Shown: positions 1 to 11,791 of the stretch, in pieces | How positions within the stretch are numbered: the first letter of the stretch is position 1 | Layout: the number at the start of each line of letters is the position of its first letter | Assembly: GCA_036346375.1 (NCBI GenBank) | Contig: CM070520.1 | Location: forward strand, 45,651,854-45,715,853 | Direction of reading: 5' to 3' | Source: Guadua angustifolia | Taxonomy: Eukaryota; Streptophyta; Magnoliopsida; Poales; Poaceae | Length of the DNA: 64,000 nucleotides | Notes under the pieces: generated by a model | What the model saw: only the letters and a program-made list of their open reading frames with translations | The model's database searches: none | What the model was told of the DNA's origin: nothing | Made by a program: the position numbers and the translations under genes

Positions 1-2377
1 ATCATAGAAAGCAAGCATAATTTAAAGTTGGGTTCTTATTTATAATGGTGTTATGCTAGGGTTTGTTTGTACTTTTTAAATTCAAATATAACATCCACTA
101 AGTTTGAATATTAAATATTTGTACACAAATGAGTTTCTTATGAATTCGGGGGCATGTATAAATTATTTTATCATTTTAGGATTTATGATGCACAATTTTT
201 ATTAAGGGACAATAATAGAGTTTATTTAAATTTCTATTTCAAATAATTCAAACCAAGCATGATAATAAAATATTTTTGTATATTCTGGTTCCTAATTTCA
301 TAAGGATTCTAGCAAAATTTATTTTATTTAATTTAGAGTTTATTTGCAGAAATTTTATTTATAGCATGTTTTCACCCTATTATTTAAATTCAAATTCAAA
401 ATCTAAACAGTTGTAATTCAAAATATTTTCGCATTTTCTGAATCTACATGAATTTATATGAATTTAGGAATTTATTTTACTTTATTTTGACTTATGGTTC
501 AAAAGTTATTGACATTTGAAAATACTAGGGTCTGAAAAAGACTAAAAATTCAGAAATTTTACTAAAAATGGAAAGTACGTTTTCTAAATGGTTTTACGCC
601 TTCCGTTTCTGGTTGCACAGGGTTGAGGCACAGCGTGAGGGCTGACCGGTGGGGTCCGGTTGGCAGGGACAAAGCACAGCATGTCTCACTGACACCCGGT
701 CCCACATGCCAGAGACCCGGAGTAGGGGAGATGATTTGCGAAGCTCGCCGGCGGCGAACAGCAGCTTATCCCGGTGAATCGGTTCCATGGATGGCATCAG
801 CAGACCTTTGCGCATCTAGGGAAACCACCGGTTCGACGCGGGATGGCCGGAGACGGCGCGCCACCGTGGAGGAGCGGCGGTCGCCATGGCCGATGAACAA
901 AAACTCAAAATGGGTATTTATTTCACATAATTATCAGTGGCATGAGTATCAGTGAGCTACTAAGGTTCCGTTTTTGCACTTAATTGGAAGGAAGAGAATG
1001 CGGAAGTGAGGTTTCACCGTGCACGGCCATGGCGGACAGGAAGTGCTCGGTGCGACAGCTCGCCGGGGAAGGAAGGTTTGAATTGACACTGGGGTTGGAC
1101 TCTGGAGAGCATGAGGGTGCTCAAGTGTTGATGGTTCGAGCTAATTTGGAGTGTGGAGGTGTGCATGGGAATTCTCCTCTTTTTCGGGTTTTTGCCGGGC
1201 TTGGGGAAGAAGCGGTGCGGCGCGGCTTGCCGAGGAAGAAGAGCTTCAACAGAGGGTAGAATTGAGTTCTGGGAATCAAGGAGTGGGTACTGGTCAAGTT
1301 AATTGGTCTACGGTTGATCGGAATTGGCACATTGGGTTTTTCCCAAATTCGGTTTCTGCCGGGTTTTAAGAAGAAGGTGAGAGCTATGGGGTTCTGCTGG
1401 TTCGGGACAGAGGAGAGGAGTTCGTGTGAGCTTGTAGAGAGGATGAACGAGTCTCGGGTAGCTTTATAGCCGAAGTGAGGCGGTTGTGGCACAGGGTTTG
1501 GCAGGGCACGGGTGAGTCCGTATTGCAACATGTTGCCCAATTCATGCCGACCTTATGCCGTGGCAACGATTGTGCAGTCAAGAGTTTGCCGTGGCAAGAA
1601 ATCTTGCGAGAGAGAGGAAGAAGGGAGGAGAAGGCTCAGGAGAAATGGCCGACGTGTAAGGTGATCTGGTTGTGAGGGATTCGGCAGGGAAAACAGCTAG
1701 GCCTTGCACAAGACTTGAGGCCCACATGGCAGAGAACGAAGGAGACAGCTACAAGGAATTCTCTGGACAGAGCCGAGTTAGTCCACAAGATTCAGATAGC
1801 AGACCAACTCAATATTTTAAGAGACTTTTTAATGAGGTTGACAAGATGAGGATCAGATTCCAGTGAAATTTTTATAGAAAAACTCTTGGTATAAATTTTA
1901 CTAAAATTCTGACAATGTATTAATTGAATTTTTGATTATTCTGTTTTTTTATTAAAGTGTCCAAATGATTTTATTTATTTTTTAAAATTTTGTTTTTCAA
2001 ACTTATTTGATCTAATAATGCTCCTGTAAAATTTTCAGATTTTTATCATTGACAATTAAATTATAAAAATTCTGACATTGCTATTTCTAACTTTATTGAT
2101 TTTCTGTTTTGAATTTATAAAAGCTTTAAATGTAAGTTTTTATTTATTATATTTTTACCAGAGATATATAAATTTGTTAGGATTTCAGGGTAAATATTTC
2201 ATGATTCGACTTTTAATATTGCTATTCATCTTTTTCTTAAAATTAGAATGCATGAAAATCAGGAAAAGGCATTGTTTTAAATTAAAATTTTGATTCAGAT
2301 TGAAATTTGAATTTTATTCCATTTTTAAATTTCAAAAATTTCATTTTCCTTATTTTTGAATTTTTCGGGATGTTACA
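1..2377 (-). mobile_element. LTR fragment of a Ty3/gypsy-like retroelement, open at the left edge
   Basis: The block ends at 2377 in GGGATGTTACA. Read on the minus strand this is TGTAACATCCC, the same kind of LTR start seen at 40312 and 53597. AT-rich flanks surround a GC-rich core (about 600-1750), as in large grass chromovirus LTRs. The other end lies outside the window, so TG..CA pairing and target duplication cannot be tested. The short open frames between 594 and 1866 on both strands overlap each other and resemble nothing I recognise, so I treat them as non-coding. It could be a solo LTR or the end of a full element. Confidence 0.5.
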
Positions 2378-2744
2378 GAGACTGACACAAGGAGGGAAAC
2401 AAGGAGACGACTTCAAATTATGCTAGCTCATAGTTCCAGACTTGGGCGTGATGTCTTGTTGGTGCCTATTCTTGTTTCGAATGTTCTGCAGTACTACTAG
2501 TAGTTGTTGTCATTAAAAAAAGTACAAGTAGTTGTAAGTTGTAACTTAGATTTTACTATGAGTTTTGGAAACTCTACTGCACAACTTGTTTAGTCATGTG
2601 AGATATGGTCGTCCATTCGTCGCGTGGCTATTAAGTTAACCAAAACGATGATTGTGGTTGCTTATTCTGCTATTAAGAACTATGATTTCTCTGAAGAATT
2701 CTCTCTGGATGGTTCAGAGATTTTTTTTCCACCTTTATCTCCAG

Positions 2745-3206
2745 TATGTTTTGCTAGGTGTTGTTCCTTTCTCTAGTAATGGGAGTTGTCACGCTGAATG
2801 AACCGTATGAAACTCTGGTTCCAACATCATTATACCAGGTAAATATTTCTTTAGCTAATTTTGTAGCTGCAGGATTTTTTGTATGCATCAAAATCTCTGA
2901 ACTTACATATAGTTCAGTATCTACTTGTGTGTATCTTTAAACAACTGAACTTAATGCTGCCCCTTTGAGTTGGAAATCTATAATCCAGACTTCTGGGTCA
3001 AATGCATTTCAGAACTCATATTCTCAACTAGAGACATGCATCTAGTGTCAGAATATGTTGTGAGTCCATGTCATGCATCTTCTATACAAATTTGCATGTA
3101 AGTCAAGCAGCCAGAGTTATTTTTTTTCATTTTATAGGAAATGCATCACAAGGTGGTAGCACGATCTGTAAGGCCAAGAGTGCTTTTAGCACCATCTCAA
3201 TGGCAG
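2745..3206 (+). pseudogene. PTPMT1-type dual-specificity phosphatase remnant (two exons)
   Basis: Two exon-like pieces with good splice borders match plant PTPMT1-like phosphatases (phosphatidylglycerophosphate phosphatase / DSP family). Exon a (2745-2838) starts after CAG and ends before GTAAAT. It reads as the family's LLGVVPF strand, then, after a frame break, VVTLNEPYETLVPTSLYQ. Exon b (3138-3206) starts after a TATAG acceptor and ends before GTATG; it contains RPRVLLAPSQWQ, found near the C-terminus of the family. The exon with the catalytic HCxxGxxRS loop should lie between them and is missing, and exon a has lost the stretch between PF and GVVTLNE. This is a broken fragment, either a decayed gene or a piece moved by a transposon. 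Naming rests on recalled family motifs. Confidence 0.7.
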
Positions 3207-3330
3207 GTATGTAACCTAACCTCTTATGCAATTGTGCACTACTTACATGATAATTATTACTCTCTAGTCTCTACAAGATTAAAATTTTACAGTTGCTGAT
3301 GGATTATTTGTGTAAATGGACTTTATGTTA

Positions 3331-3476
3331 GACTTTATGTTTGAATTATTTGTATTTGGTGTATTTATGTTAGGATTATGTCTCCAATTATGTATTAGTT
3401 AGGACTTTATGTTTGAGTTATTTGTATTCCGTGTATTTGTGTTAGGATTATGTCTCCAATTATGTGTTAGTTAGGT
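3331..3476. repeat. Two-copy tandem repeat, about 82-bp period
   Basis: A unit beginning GACTTTATGTTTGA at 3331 recurs at 3413. It contains GGATTATGTCTCCAATTATG in both copies with a few substitutions. Confidence 0.8.
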
Positions 3477-3519
3477 TATTTTCATCGTATGCTTTAATTT
3501 ATGTATTTTATATGCTACC

Positions 3520-3722
3520 CGATTTAGTATCTGGTATCCGTTCACTATCCGTCCGTATGATACCCGATTACCGTTTTCTACCCGACCGTTAATATCCGTA
3601 TCCATTCGACTATTAAATAGTATTCTAGTCTTACCGTATCCGATCCGATATCAAACAAAATAAATTAGGGTAGGATATGGGATGGTCCCTACCGATCCGT
3701 ATCCGATCCGTTTTCACCTCTA
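3520..3722. mobile_element. Right end of a hAT-like element
   Basis: The sequence is dense in short ATCCG/CGGAT words and ends in CGTTTTCACCTCTA. Read inward from the end this is TAGAGGTGAAAACG, a hAT-type terminus closely related to the verified element at 37460-39693. I could not find the matching left end or the 8-bp duplication (ATCATACC at 3723-3730) upstream, so this is a partial copy. Confidence 0.55.
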
Positions 3723-3730
3723 ATCATACC

Positions 3731-4010
3731 GAGTTAGTAAATTACACAACAGAAATCCCCCAAAAAATCTGGCCAAATTAAATGAGTCAGTGGGTGGAAA
3801 TCCAAATCCATCGTCGTCGCCAGGGTTGGGGGAGGTCGCCGTGCTCGATGGATCCACGAGGGAGGCCGGGAAGAGGATGGTGGAGAAGAAGACGCGAAGC
3901 GGCATAGGGGCCGATAAATGACATTAGTTGTGTGTTTGGGGGGCAAGTTGGCTATTTTTGCGAAAAAAAGGTTTTGATAACTTACATCCGATGTTTTTTC
4001 TATAAAAATC
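3731..4010. repeat. Dispersed repeat, copy 1 (partner at 24228-24990)
   Basis: From the run GTAAATTACACAACAGAAAT to the GATGGATCCACG stretch this is nearly identical to about 24230-24350. The end (CATAGGGGC.GATA, GGCAAGTTGGC) also matches the end of that longer copy near 24900-24990. Copy 1 therefore looks like an internally deleted derivative of the 24-25 kb repeat. No coding capacity is recognised. Confidence 0.65.
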
Positions 4011-4707
4011 ATCTAAATTTTTTGGTATTAGATTTGCTTTGAAATCGGTTGCTTCAACCCTGATTTAGACAAAAAAACATTTAGATGATGTGTATACACT
4101 CTCAAAAGTTAATTAGTTGTGAGAGTTGGAATGTTTTAGTTAGCTGTTTATTTTTTGAAACGTAGTTAGCTATGTTTATGAGCAATATCGTAATGCAGGA
4201 TAGTGATGAGATTAATAGGTGACTAGCCAGATGGAATTTGCCCATCAGTTATGCATAAAGACGTAGATATGATCTTCCTCCATTTTCTTGAGCTAACAGT
4301 TCTCAGAAGAAACCTTGTTTTTCCATAAGAGAAAAACAATGCTGTACGTTCGGAGCAAAACCAACGGAACCACCATTAGTCATCAAATTGACACTAGTAT
4401 GTGTCGGACCGTCCTTTTTAGGGGGTGCGTTTAGATATCTTAACAGCTTTTCAGGATTTTAACTGTCGGTAACTAAATGTATATTGCCAGACATAAGAAC
4501 GAAATTTAACAGTTTTATAGACAATTAGGGTCTAACGGCCAGAGTTTTACAAAAGGGTGCGACTAGCACCAGATACATTATTACAATAACACTCACAAAA
4601 AAGTTTAAGCAAGTAGACTAAGGTCTCAAAACCAAATACTGTCGCCATCTGCGGACTCTTGGAAGTCGCCGTCTTCTTGAAAATCTAAGGGAGGGTAGGA
4701 GGCAAGG

Positions 4708-5342
4708 TGTCGACGATCGGGATCGCCTGACCGCAAAAGTGAAGAGGGGGTGATGAGTGTGCAAGACCCGAGAAGCGCTTCGCTCAGCGATGGATTAGTC
4801 GAAGGTCGGCGTGACGTCAACGAGCAAGAGACAGTGAGTTATACTGGTTCGAGCCCCCGTGAGGGTAATGACTCTACATCCAGTCTTCTCCCGAGGCGGA
4901 GGAATTCACTAATGGTGATTACAGAAGATGTTTACAGCTTGAGGTCGCGCACCCTGGGGGTGTGTGTATATGAGGCTATTGCTAGTGTGTTCGTGTCCTT
5001 GTACATGCCTTACAGAGCTTTTTATCCTCCCGAACGCTGCACAGAAGCAGACGGAGAGATTCCGAGGGGTGGCCGTGCGCATTGAAGGTGGGTCAGAATC
5101 GCTCGAAGCGTCGCCACTCCCACCTTGACGCCATTACTCAAGTCCTGGTAACCGCCGAGTCAAACGCACACCCGAGCCAAGGTCGAGGTCGAGTGGGGAC
5201 AGGACCTCTTACTGCCGAAGCCCGAGGTCGTGCGGGGCCAAACGACTCCTAGATCGAGATCGAAAGCCCTTGCTGGATTGCTCTGGGCCGGATACCCTGT
5301 TGACCATGTGTTGACTTCTCAGAAACTTATCAGTCCCCGACA
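4708..5342 (-). mobile_element. Solo LTR, perfect 5-bp target duplication CAAGG
   Basis: A 635-bp sequence opens TGTCGACGATCGGG and closes CAGTCCCCGACA, flanked by CAAGG at 4703-4707 and CAAGG at 5343-5347. Minus orientation is likely: on that strand it starts TGTCGGGGACT and carries GAACCAGTATAA, a typical LTR TATA context. No internal region is present, so it is a solo LTR. It belongs to the same family as 17708-18362. Open frames inside it are incidental. Confidence 0.9.
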
Positions 5343-5810
5343 CAAGGGTAAGTACACAACAGTACTCAACAAACCACACGAAAATTCTAAATACTACATA
5401 CACGGGATGACAAGGAACAGAAACACATGTTTTAAGTATTAGTAGATGTAAGAGTTAAGATCCAGTTTTATATTACATTTGAAACACAAACCAAATAACA
5501 GGTATTACCATGGGGTTATTTGCAAAGTTTAGATTTACAGCAAATTTAATTTTTGAAAACTACTTGAGCGCGGTTACAGAAATTACCCTAGATTAACTCA
5601 GCTTCATTAACCGAAAGCACGGCGTATTCGAATACCATCATAATTACTCTGCAAAGCTGCTTAGTTTTACCCACGAGATATCTACGGTCGTTGGCGACAC
5701 GCGATTAACATGCAACTCAAATGCATGCGGCCGACCGTTTTCGTTTAAAAAAAAAGCTTTAATTTCCGTTTTTCTTTGGAACGATCAAATTCTGTTTCTG
5801 TTTTCGTCCC
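5343..5810. other. Gene-free spacer
   Basis: No gene is recognised. The first 50 bases (GTAAGTACACAACAGTACTCAAC) resemble the GTGAGTACACACCGTACTCAAC motif inside the large LTRs near 48815 and 61880, so the solo LTR may have landed in a small LTR relic. Confidence 0.4.
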
Positions 5811-8790
5811 TACTATCCTGAAGTAAGGCCATCAACTCTGACCGTTGCTCCCGTCGGGCCTTCAACAAATTCACGAAAGATTGGCTGTCAACAATTAGTC
5901 AAAGTATGCCCAATCAACAGCCAACTTAACACCATTCCTACAGGCCAACGCCTCTACTTAAAGCTGATAATACTACGGTCCGCCAGCAGCTTCACAATGA
6001 CTGCTCATCTTGTAGCACCCATTTGGAATGCAGAAATTTTGCATGGAACGAATCAATTCCTACATGAATCCTTAGAAGTTCACGTGTTCCAAAAAATTCA
6101 TAGGTGAATCTTTAGAAATCCTCGTGTTCCAAACGGACCACAAAGTGCTGACCTGTAGTCAGTCTACCATTGTTTTGTGTGGGTAGCAGAGACAATGCCT
6201 CGCATATTGTCTCTCCAGCTGCTGTAGAGGATGTTTGAGTATTTTGGAGATAACTTCAGATATACTGTTGACAATGCCCAAGCTAGATGTTGGATAGAGA
6301 GGAGGGGGAGAGGCTGACATGCGGCCCTGCTACCCTTTTTTATTTTTTATTTAATATTTTGTTTTGCTGATTTGAATGACATGTCATGTGCCACTACTTA
6401 TTTGCCTACTAGGATGCAGGGTTTCGAATTTCGTTTTAATTTATGTTTTGACACCCACCGAAATCTGTGAAATTTGGTTATTTTATAATTTTCAGTGTAA
6501 TTTTGGGGCGAAAAGGTTGGACAAAAGTTTGACTACAATTGGAAGTTTTGAACAAAATTCAAATGAACCTACTGAAATATAACTCGGACAAGTGTATTTT
6601 GGGACCTACCGAACGAACTGAAATTCTTCGAATTTTTTCGTCAAAATTTGAAGATGCCAAGTAAGCCAAAACTAGGATGGTTTTAAGCTAACGGGTTATT
6701 TGCTTTGGTTTGGAGAATTGAGATGTGCGAAGTTAGACGGCTTCGCATTCGGAATTATTTTCCCAGACTAAAACAGAATGTCTGGAATCACATGTCTCGA
6801 GTAAGTCAATCCTTTCATTATCAAATGTACCATCCAACTATGCTCCCGCACGGTAGTGGGCTGGTGGCATCACATGCCTGCAGTCAATAAGATAGTGGCA
6901 GCAGGGTTAAATTTTTCGTTTTGTGAAAAAATTCAGACCCTTCCGAAATCCAAAATTTCGGTCGAATTTCGGTTTTTCGGTCGAAATACATTCAAAATTC
7001 AAAAAGCAAAAATCAAATCCGGTTTGTTTGGCGCCGAAATTACCCCGAAATTCGCCGAAATTACCCGAAATTTTGGACAAAATGTACTGACTGAAAATTG
7101 GTTCAAACGATGTTGAAAAATTTTGAAATTTTTTTATAGGTTCCTGACACATTAGAGATGTTCTCATAAAATTTTTAGGCGATTATCTATTCTGTGGATT
7201 TTTAACAAATTCAAACATTGGTACTGTCCCGATGAAACGTTGATCGGCAAGTTGAACCGGATGAAAAATAGTACAAACGACGTTAGAAAATTTTGAAATT
7301 TTTTGATGAGATTCCTGACATATTTATTATATTTCTGTAAAAAGTTAAGATGATGATCAAATGTGAGGAATATTTAAAAATTCAAACATTGGTACTGTCT
7401 TGGTAAAGCGCTGAGCGGCAAGTTTCATCCGAATGAAAATTAGAACAAACGAGGTTATAAAATTTTTTAAATTTTTATCAATGGTTCTGACATATCCATA
7501 ATATTCTCATAAAATTTTCATATTATGATCAAGTTTCTTGAATTTTTCAAAATTTAAAAAGTGCTACTATCATGTTAAAAGACCGATGATCAATAATAAA
7601 TTTACTTTAGCAATAAAAAAGGTTCAAATTTTTTTAAAAATTTTACATAAGGGTGACAAGGAAATTTTAAATATCTCATAAAATTTTTGAATCATGATCA
7701 AGCTCTAGTGAATTTATAAAATTCTTATAAGGCACAGTGCCATTTATGTTCTTTCTCTGTTTGATTTTTGAAATATAATACAACAAATTAAGTTCAGTGC
7801 TTACTGCATTGATATATTTTATTGAGCAAACAAATAAAGTTAAAATTTTTTGAAAATTTTATAGAATGGTACTGAGGAAATTATTAATCTTTCATAAAAA
7901 TTTTAGATCATGATCACACTAAAGAAAATTTAAAAAATCTAACAAGTTTACTGTCCTAATTATGTCCATTCTATTTTTGATTTTTAAAGATAACAAATGG
8001 TATTAAATTATTTTGAACATTTTTGTGTATGGTCCTAAACTACTAAGAATGTCACCATAAATTGTTCAGATCATTATCAAGCTTGTAAAATTTTTAAAAA
8101 TCTGACAATTTTTCTGCCCAAATTTTAAAAAATCTCAAAAAATTTAGTTTTCCAACAAATTTTCATGTAAGATCACTTTATTAGGGGTTATTGGACTAAT
8201 TCCGGTCGAATCCGGCTCTAAAACATCAAAATCCGGATTAAAAAACCAAAATTTCACCGAAATTCCTGAAATTACTGTAGCAAAATCAATTGTTTTTAAA
8301 TTTTGAATTCGGTTGATATATCAAAATTCGGCATGTCCCGAAAAACGAAATTACGCCGAAATTCGGCGAAATTTTGAACCATGAGTGGCAGCCGGCCAGG
8401 ACAGACCAGACGGCTACCCACTCTGGTATCTCATCTCCCCTTAGATGGCTTCAGAAACGATCCCGTCGCCTACTGCAGAGTGCAGACTAGCTAGGGCAAG
8501 ATCTGAAACATTTCTTTACTGCAGCAGTGCTTCTCCAGTAAGTTTTTTTTTTCTTGAAAAGATCTTCTCCAGATAATTAAGTTGGGGTGCTGGTTGTTGC
8601 AGATACACTTTTCGCACAACCGCTAGCTTTTAATTCAGGAACCTGCTGCTTAATCGTGTTCATCGATAATCCTGTTTCGTCGTCATAGCTCTCTGTTTAG
8701 TGTTTACCATGTACCAATTAATTTGCTGCAACCTTTAATTTGTTTGAAAGGAACTGTCATACGTAATCACAAATGGAATGCTGCTTGCTT
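5811..8790 (+). repeat. Segmental duplication copy A: promoter/5'-leader block without a gene
   Basis: Blocks at 5811-6900 and 8384-8790 match, in the same order, blocks at 9092-11400 and 15072-15434 upstream of the first kinase gene. The match includes the leader with TTCTCCAG/GTAAG donor, GTTGTTGCAG acceptor, TGTTTACCATG and the final CACAAATGG. In copy B that last word contains the kinase start codon; in copy A the sequence after ATGGA is unrelated and non-coding. Copy A is thus a duplicated upstream region whose coding part is lost. It is interrupted by the hAT-like element at 6902-8383. Confidence 0.85.
6902..8383. mobile_element. Non-autonomous hAT-like element, 8-bp target duplication AGTGGCAG
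   Basis: A 1482-bp AT-rich insertion is flanked by AGTGGCAG at 6894-6901 and 8384-8391. The ends are imperfect inverted repeats: CAGGGTTAAATTTTTCG on the left and, read inward, CATGGTTCAAAATTTCG on the right. The paralogous copy B site near 15072 lacks this insertion (TAGTGGCAGCCG is contiguous). No transposase is seen. The interior repeats a motif around AAATTTTT..GATCA several times. Confidence 0.85.
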
Positions 8791-9091
8791 CAGTTCTTCA
8801 ATTTAATTTGCTTGTTCTGCAATCTGCAGTCCATTAGTGCATTACATTGTTCGATCAATTAAAACCCATCCTTTGCCAAGATTTTCTTCTTTCCTTTGCC
8901 AGCAACGTTTGTATCATTGAAATGATGCTGTCTTTGTTGTTGGTTGCTATAATTCGGTACACCGAATTAACTGACTGAAATATTTCGATTAATTATATCA
9001 ATTTACTATTTTAGTTTGATTAATTCGGTGACCACTTCTCAAAAACTGAAATATTTTTTTACCGAATAAACCAACTGATTTTGGCTAGCCC
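8791..9091. other. Gene-free spacer between duplication copies A and B
   Basis: Nothing coding is seen. A weak inverted repeat with ATTCGGT..ACCGAAT words occupies 8950-9065. Confidence 0.4.
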
Positions 9092-9189
9092 TATCCTGAA
9101 GTGAGGCCATCAACACTGACCGTTTCTCTCGTCGGGACTTCAACAAATTCACAAAGATTGGCTGTCAGTCTCTACAATTAGTCAAACTA

Positions 9190-10615
9190 TCTCTACTACT
9201 TCTATTTACGAGTTGGTGGAGGTGGTCCGTTCTCCCCCTTCGGACATATCCACGAAACCGTAATTGTCCTAATCTTCTATACATTGGCGAACGGAAAAAT
9301 TTTAATTCGGTTGGATATGCATGCATGCGTGATCTGCGCGCGTATCAGACTCTTATCTCAATCAGTCGATTCTATTTCCAAATACTGCACAGCTGATTCT
9401 TTTTCCATATACTGCACGCATACAATTTCTGAGCTACTATGTGTCTTTGAATTGCCATATGCATCCCTTTCATTAAATATTTACTTGCATGTGTAGATAA
9501 GATCATCTTTTCTTTTTATCTAATCACGTATGGTCTTGATTCTGGCCGGCCAGCAGCATGCACATGTCTAAGTATGACGCAACTAGATAAGTTTATTATC
9601 TCTATCTCTACCAATTCTAATTAGGAGTTGGTGGTGGTACGTCTGTTCTCCACTCTCACCCCAACACGTGTGCGTACCCGCGTAGCTGAGTGGAAAGCGG
9701 GCAGTGGCCACGCCAGGTTGATTGGATTGGATCATCTGTCGCGGGAGGTAAATGAATGTACATGATTCATTTATTGCTTTCCTTTCTCCTATTAATATGG
9801 CATTCAAATCGGCGGCGATTGCTCCCGGTGCTTTTCGGATTGGATTGATTAATTCCCTTCCGAAGAAAGCAAAGCTCTGATTCATAGAGTTGAGTCTCTT
9901 CTCACTTCTTTCCTTTTTGTTGCCTTCTTTATTCGACGATTCCTTAATCTGGATTCCATATATATCTCATCTGTTGCTGAATCTTTATAACTCCACCGCT
10001 TCTTGCCTCTCCTGCAGATGTGTTGAGCTTGTCCGTTGAGTGAAAGTAATGAGTGACCTTCCTGATCTCGTCGATGCGACACAGAGCCAGGTTGTCGGTG
10101 GTGGGTGGTGAGATAGGCTGGTGGTGCTGCTGGAGCTCGCGCGCATGGACGATGTCAATAGTTTGAGAGAGACGCTCACGGGGGGAGGCGAGGAGGCGGT
10201 GGAGCTGATTGATGGGGTGGGGCTATGGTATGGCCGGAGCAAGATGTAGAAGCCATGCACGCCGCTGATGGTGACAGCCACATACGGATGGCGTCTACCT
10301 CTTCAATGCTTTTGCGTCCATAGGGTAGCAGGTGATGACTCTTTTGGTCGATCGATCGATCTCGAATTATAGCGTTACAAATTTACAATCCTAAGTGCTG
10401 TGATGTTATTATTTAAGTTTGTGAAATTAAAGATAATTTTAAGCTCGAGTTTGTAAATAGGTGCTTGGAATTTGTATGCTTCGATGGCTTGATTTAAACA
10501 TTTAACCATTGCATATTCAGAGTGAACATTATTATTCAGATAAAGTTAATGCTCTTTGTAAATAATTTTTTTATCGTAAATTGAGTTTCCGTTACATCGC
10601 TTAGGCACATGGCTA
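9190..10615 (+). mobile_element. Helitron-like insertion carrying a CCCH zinc-finger gene fragment
   Basis: Alignment with copy A (TTAGTCAAAGTATGCCC) shows an insertion between A and T at 9189/9190. It opens TCTCTACTACTTC, a Helitron-type 5' TC end, and runs to about 10615 before TGCCCAATAAACAGCC resumes. The 3' end is not a clean CTRR. A second TCTCTATCTCTACC start at 9599, with a similar GGAGTTGGTGG stretch, suggests two nested or serial elements. No Rep/helicase is seen, so it is non-autonomous. Confidence 0.55.
10112..10310 (+). pseudogene. Captured fragment of a tandem CCCH zinc-finger protein (ankyrin-like N-terminal part)
   Basis: In one frame the DNA reads LLELARMDDVNSLRETL, then GLWYGRSKM, a stop, and TPLMVTATYG. 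This order matches the N-terminal ankyrin-like region of plant tandem CCCH zinc-finger (TZF) proteins, whose conserved words are LLE-A-DD, WYGR and RTPLM-AA-YG. The in-frame TAG after the WYGRSKM segment and the lack of zinc fingers mark it as a dead fragment. It lies inside the Helitron-like insertion, as expected for Helitron gene capture. Identification is from memory of the family. Confidence 0.6.
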
Positions 10616-11540
10616 TGCCCAATAAACAGCCAACTTTACACCATCCCTACAAGCCAACGCCTCTACTAAACACTTGAAAGCTGAGCATACCACGGTCCCC
10701 CGGCAGCTTCAAAATGACCGTGTTCATCTTGTAGCACCCATTTGGAATGCAGAAATTTGGCATAGAAAGAACTAATTCCTACGTGAATCCTTAGAAATTC
10801 TAGTGTTCCAAACAGACCATAAAGTGCTGGTGTGCAGTCAGTCTACCATTGTTTCGTGTGAGAGACAATGCATTGCATATTGTATTTCCAGCTGCCTGTA
10901 GAGGATGTTTGAGTATTTTGGAGATAACTTAGATATACTGTTGACAATGCCCAAGCAAGACGTTGGATAGAGAGAGAGAGGAGAGGGAAAGCGACAGTAA
11001 AAAGATGGATTTATGGGCTGACATGTGGCCTGCTACAATTTTTCATATTTTTTATTTAATTTTTTGTTTTGCTGATTTGAATGGCATGCCACCTGCCACC
11101 ACATATTTTAGGATGCAGAGTTTCAAATTTTGTTTTAATTTTTTTGGCATCCACGTGCCACCAAATTTCAGTGATTTCGGTGTATTTTCAGGGAGAAACG
11201 GTTGAACAAAATTTTGATCAAAATTTGAAGTTTTGGACAAAATTCAAATGAACCCACTGAAATATAACTAAGACGTGTATTTTGGGACCCACCGGAAGAA
11301 ACAAATTTTGTCGAAATTGGAAGATGCCAGGTATGCCAAAAGTAGGATGGTTTTAAGCTAACGGGTTATTTGCTTTGGTTTGGAGAGTTCAGACAGAAGA
11401 TTGAGAGACAGTGCAAAAAAATACTCTCTCTCGTCCGTCTCTCTTAGCTCTCTCTTTCTCACCTGTCTCTCTTAATCTCTATCTCTCGCTCGCCTCTCTC
11501 AATCTCTCTCATCTGTTTCAATGGGTTCTAAAATGTGATG

Positions 11541-11760
11541 AACACCTAACTCTGGATATGCAAAGTTTGGGTTCATCACACGGACAAGAGTGGGCAATAG
11601 GCTCAGTATGGTTCACCTGGCATCTTCCAATTTCGCCTGGGACCCACCACATTCCCCGGTGGGTCCAAGAAACAAATTTTGGGACCCACCGGAAGACGTG
11701 TATTTTGGGTTCATCACACGGACAAGAGTGGGCAATAGGCTCAGTATGGTTCAGATATAA
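11541..11760. repeat. Short direct duplication, offset about 139 bp
   Basis: A stretch starting GGGTTCATCACACGGACAAG occurs at about 11568 and again at about 11707, continuing through GGCTCAGTATGGTTCA in both. Confidence 0.8.
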
Positions 11761-11791
11761 AGTATGACAAACTCATGTGGTCAGTACGACA

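Noticed and set aside
594..1866. Several overlapping open frames on both strands
   Set aside because: They lie in an LTR fragment, overlap each other and show no recognisable protein motif.
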